The position numbers and the translations under genes are program-made. A DNA stretch of 64,000 nucleotides from Candidatus Methylopumilus turicensis (GTDB lineage Bacteria > Pseudomonadota > Gammaproteobacteria > Burkholderiales > Methylophilaceae): positions 806,001-870,000 of the forward strand of contig NZ_LN794158.1 in NCBI RefSeq assembly GCF_000953015.1, in the 5' to 3' direction. The notes under the pieces were generated by a model. It was not told the origin of the DNA and searched no databases. It saw only the letters and a list, made by a program, of their open reading frames with translations. This document shows, piece after piece, positions 59,827-64,000 of this stretch. Every line of letters begins with the position of its first letter. The stretch's first letter is position 1.

Positions 59827-60741
59827 TTACTTGGATAGTTGACTCAATGCCATAGAAATTGACTCCGAGAGGGTGGAATCCCCTACTTCTTGATTAAGTT
59901 TTTGTGCATCCTCAAGCAGTTTTTTTGCTGACTCCATTTGATGAGTAGCCAGTTTAAGCTTAGCTAGATATAAATTGCTTTTCACTTCCCAGTAAGCGCC
60001 ACCATTATCTAGGGCCATCTGGTTAATTTTTTTAATTGTACGCTCAGCTTGCTCGAACTCCCCTGCTTCCATGTAGATACGACCTAGTTCTAGCCCCGCA
60101 TTGGCTTTGTCATCTAAATCACCATATTTAGTGTAAGCAAGTGTGGCTTTGAGCTGAAAATCAATCGCTTGATTGTGCTTTTGTTGTTGGTTATAAATTT
60201 TAGCAATATGTTCATACGCATCAGCTCGCTCACTATCATTCAGCGCTAATTTCAGCGCAGATTGATAACTCAAAATAGCCTCATCGTATTGTTGATTGAG
60301 TAACTGCAGCTCACCTAACAATCCAAAGCCGATACGCTCAAAGCTTTTATTCTTTTGTGCTTTAGCAATATCCATTGCTTGCTGATAACTAATGGCAGCC
60401 TGATCAAACTGACGATTACCTTTATAAGCATTCCCTAACATTGCAAGAGACATCATATGATCATTTTGGTTATTAGATAGTTGATCAACCGCAGTTAAAC
60501 TAGTCACCGCTTCAGCAAATTGCTCTAGTGCCATATGTGCACGTGCTTTACATAAAATAAGATCACGACTCTTTGATGTTTTCTTTAGCATCTGATTGAT
60601 CATCACTAAAGCCTTTTCTGGCACCCCATCTTTTACCATCTGATTACATTCAGCTATTTTTTTATTTACCTCTAATTCTTCAGCAAATACTGTTGCATGG
60701 AAAAAGCTGAGTAATAACGCACTTATTAGTAAAAAACGCAT
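59827..60741 (-). CDS. Secreted tetratricopeptide-repeat protein
   Basis: The 304-residue product has a signal peptide (cleavage after VFA, residue 20) and about six TPR-like repeats (for example QFAEAVTSLTAVDQL, QFDQAAISYQQAMDIA, QYDEAILSYQSALKLA, EFEQAERTIKKINQ). It is likely a periplasmic scaffold for protein contacts. No partner can be named. It lies 23 bp after ligA on the same strand. Confidence 0.8.
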   Translation of the reverse strand: MRFLLISALLLSFFHATVFAEELEVNKKIAECNQMVKDGVPEKALVMINQMLKKTSKSRDLILCKARAHMALEQFAEAVTSLTAVDQLSNNQNDHMMSLAMLGNAYKGNRQFDQAAISYQQAMDIAKAQKNKSFERIGFGLLGELQLLNQQYDEAILSYQSALKLALNDSERADAYEHIAKIYNQQQKHNQAIDFQLKATLAYTKYGDLDDKANAGLELGRIYMEAGEFEQAERTIKKINQMALDNGGAYWEVKSNLYLAKLKLATHQMESAKKLLEDAQKLNQEVGDSTLSESISMALSQLSK

Positions 60742-60764
60742 TTCAATCCCTAAGAAAAAAATAT

Positions 60765-62864
<2,100 letters not shown>

Positions 62865-64000
62865 CTACACGAACAATCGCAGGGCTACTGGACTGCCGGG
62901 CGGTATTCCTTTTACAGTCATTTGTACTTGTATTAATCTCAACTGCTGTCTAATTTTTTCAATTTTAACGTCGCTGAGTTCTCGCTGATGATCATCAACA
63001 ACTGTTGCAGATAAAGCACTCGCCATGTTCTTTGCCATCAGAACCATGCGATTAAAAGTTTCGGTGCAATTTTCAGCGAGCGCAATTTCCATTTGAAATG
63101 TAACCCCCTTAAGGGCAACAGATTTCAACATATCCATAGTGAAGGGGTTGTTTTCCATATTCACAAGTTTAAAAACAGCTTGCCCACTGGGAGTATGCGC
63201 ATAAAACCCGCCATCGTCCTTGAGATGGAGTTGATGAGTTTCTGCAAGTCCTCTAAATTTAGTCCCAGTAAATCTACCGCCCGCGCCATTAATAATATGA
63301 AAACCAACTGTTTGGTCAACTTCCAAACAGAATGCATCCAACTCTTTTGCAAATGCAAGTGGGTCATGAGGACCTATCCACTCTACCTGTGCACTTAATT
63401 CATAAGCTATTTCAGATACCGACTGTTTAAACCGCTCCAGCGTCTCACCAGAAACTGATCCGGCTCGATCAGCCAACTGCAGGCTAAAGACTGCTTTATT
63501 AAATTCAAATGATGATTGCTCAAGGGTTAATGAGTGCCAAGTTTGTGCTGCATCAAAACCATAAGCAAAAATAGGCTTATCTAAATTAACCAATTCAATT
63601 AAAAATTGACGTAAACGCTCTCCACTTACTTGGTTTGGTAGAAAGAATAAAGCCACCAAATCAACGTCTCTGCTTACCCTGTCGGGCAAAGCATTGGTTG
63701 ATATTGTCGTCACGTTACTTACTTCATTTTCAATAAGTAACTCCCTGTCCAACTCAGGAGATAACCCATCACTTAAGTCTTCAAGGGGTGGGTCTTCACT
63801 AATGACTTTTTCCGTCAGTTCATCATCAATATCACTACCGCTTAAATCGATCTTAAATTCAACTTCATCAGGCAAATGAACATCACTTGCATCATATCGA
63901 TCAACGACATCCTTGATTTTAGTCGAGGACTCAATTAAGACGGCTGACTCCTCAAAAGGATCAAGTGCATCCGCAAATTCAACGCCATTCATCAGTAAAT
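62865..64000 (-). CDS. zipA: Cell division protein ZipA, 5' part beyond window
   Basis: The C-terminal 140 residues match the FtsZ-binding domain of ZipA (DGGFYAHTPSGQAVFKLVNMENNPFTMDML, then a helical end with IRQQLRLIQVQM). The upstream part is acidic and low in structure (EDPPLEDLSDGLSPELD), like the linker of ZipA. The frame is still open at the window edge (codons TTA, CTG before an ATG at 63992), and the N-terminal membrane anchor expected of ZipA is not seen, so the true start lies beyond 64000. Paired with ligA, as usual. Confidence 0.86.
   Translation of the reverse strand, partial: LLMNGVEFADALDPFEESAVLIESSTKIKDVVDRYDASDVHLPDEVEFKIDLSGSDIDDELTEKVISEDPPLEDLSDGLSPELDRELLIENEVSNVTTISTNALPDRVSRDVDLVALFFLPNQVSGERLRQFLIELVNLDKPIFAYGFDAAQTWHSLTLEQSSFEFNKAVFSLQLADRAGSVSGETLERFKQSVSEIAYELSAQVEWIGPHDPLAFAKELDAFCLEVDQTVGFHIINGAGGRFTGTKFRGLAETHQLHLKDDGGFYAHTPSGQAVFKLVNMENNPFTMDMLKSVALKGVTFQMEIALAENCTETFNRMVLMAKNMASALSATVVDDHQRELSDVKIEKIRQQLRLIQVQMTVKGIPPGSPVALRLFV

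Overview
The window looks like the chromosome of a betaproteobacterial methylotroph, most likely Methylophilaceae (Methylotenera/Methylovorus type). Gene content and order are betaproteobacterial: hfq-hflX-hflK-hflC-hisZ-purA, the rpsB-to-rnhB cell-envelope block, and yceD-rpmF-plsX-fabHDG-acpP-fabF-pabC-mltG-tmk-holB-pilZ-tatD. The methylotroph signature is a four-gene set for C1-carrier cofactors (tetrahydromethanopterin/methylofuran type) between purA and an mtaD-ubiG-gph block. The DNA is moderately AT-rich by eye. I see no rRNA, tRNA, insertion sequence, prophage or CRISPR array; this is mainly core chromosome.

Layout. 1-3015: a small cysteine-rich ORF, then yaeQ, an S4 RNA-binding protein, trhO and a TetR/AcrR-type repressor, all four on the minus strand. 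3016-8934: a tripartite RND efflux pump (adaptor, pump, outer-membrane channel) divergent from the repressor, with a perfect AcrR-like palindrome in the shared promoter region. 8935-9207: a SemiSWEET-type transporter. 9375-16955: gltX, then hfq-hflX-hflK-hflC-hisZ-purA. 16955-20160: the cofactor genes, translationally coupled to purA and to each other. 20275-22978: mtaD, ubiG, gph. 22975-26360 (minus): glnD and map. 26397-40981: rpsB promoter and leader, then rpsB-tsf-pyrH-frr-uppS-cdsA-dxr-rseP-bamA-skp-lpxD-fabZ-lpxA-lpxB-rnhB, which links translation, isoprenoid and phospholipid synthesis, outer-membrane protein assembly and lipid A synthesis. 40982-45886: a PhnA-domain protein, then on the minus strand an RsmI paralogue, maf, and a two-subunit biotin carboxylase/carboxyltransferase pair (pyruvate carboxylase type). 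45950-57599: yceD-rpmF, the fatty acid synthesis block, and the pabC-mltG-tmk-holB-pilZ-tatD-MBL run. 57659-64000: a small secreted protein, a strong bidirectional hairpin, then msrPQ, a TPR protein, ligA and the 3' part of zipA on the minus strand.

The main anomalies are two single-base frame breaks, in bamA (near 34645) and lpxB (near 39756). Both genes are normally essential. Each break is repaired by adding one base to a short homopolymer, so base-calling error is the leading explanation, but the sequence as given does not encode either protein intact. Other points of interest are the cofactor gene set with its uncharacterised DHPS-like and DUF447 members, the AcrR-type operator, a probable leaderless yceD transcript, and long hairpins at tsf-pyrH and downstream of the small secreted protein. 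Most genes are recognisable housekeeping families. I found no clear evidence of a wholly new system.
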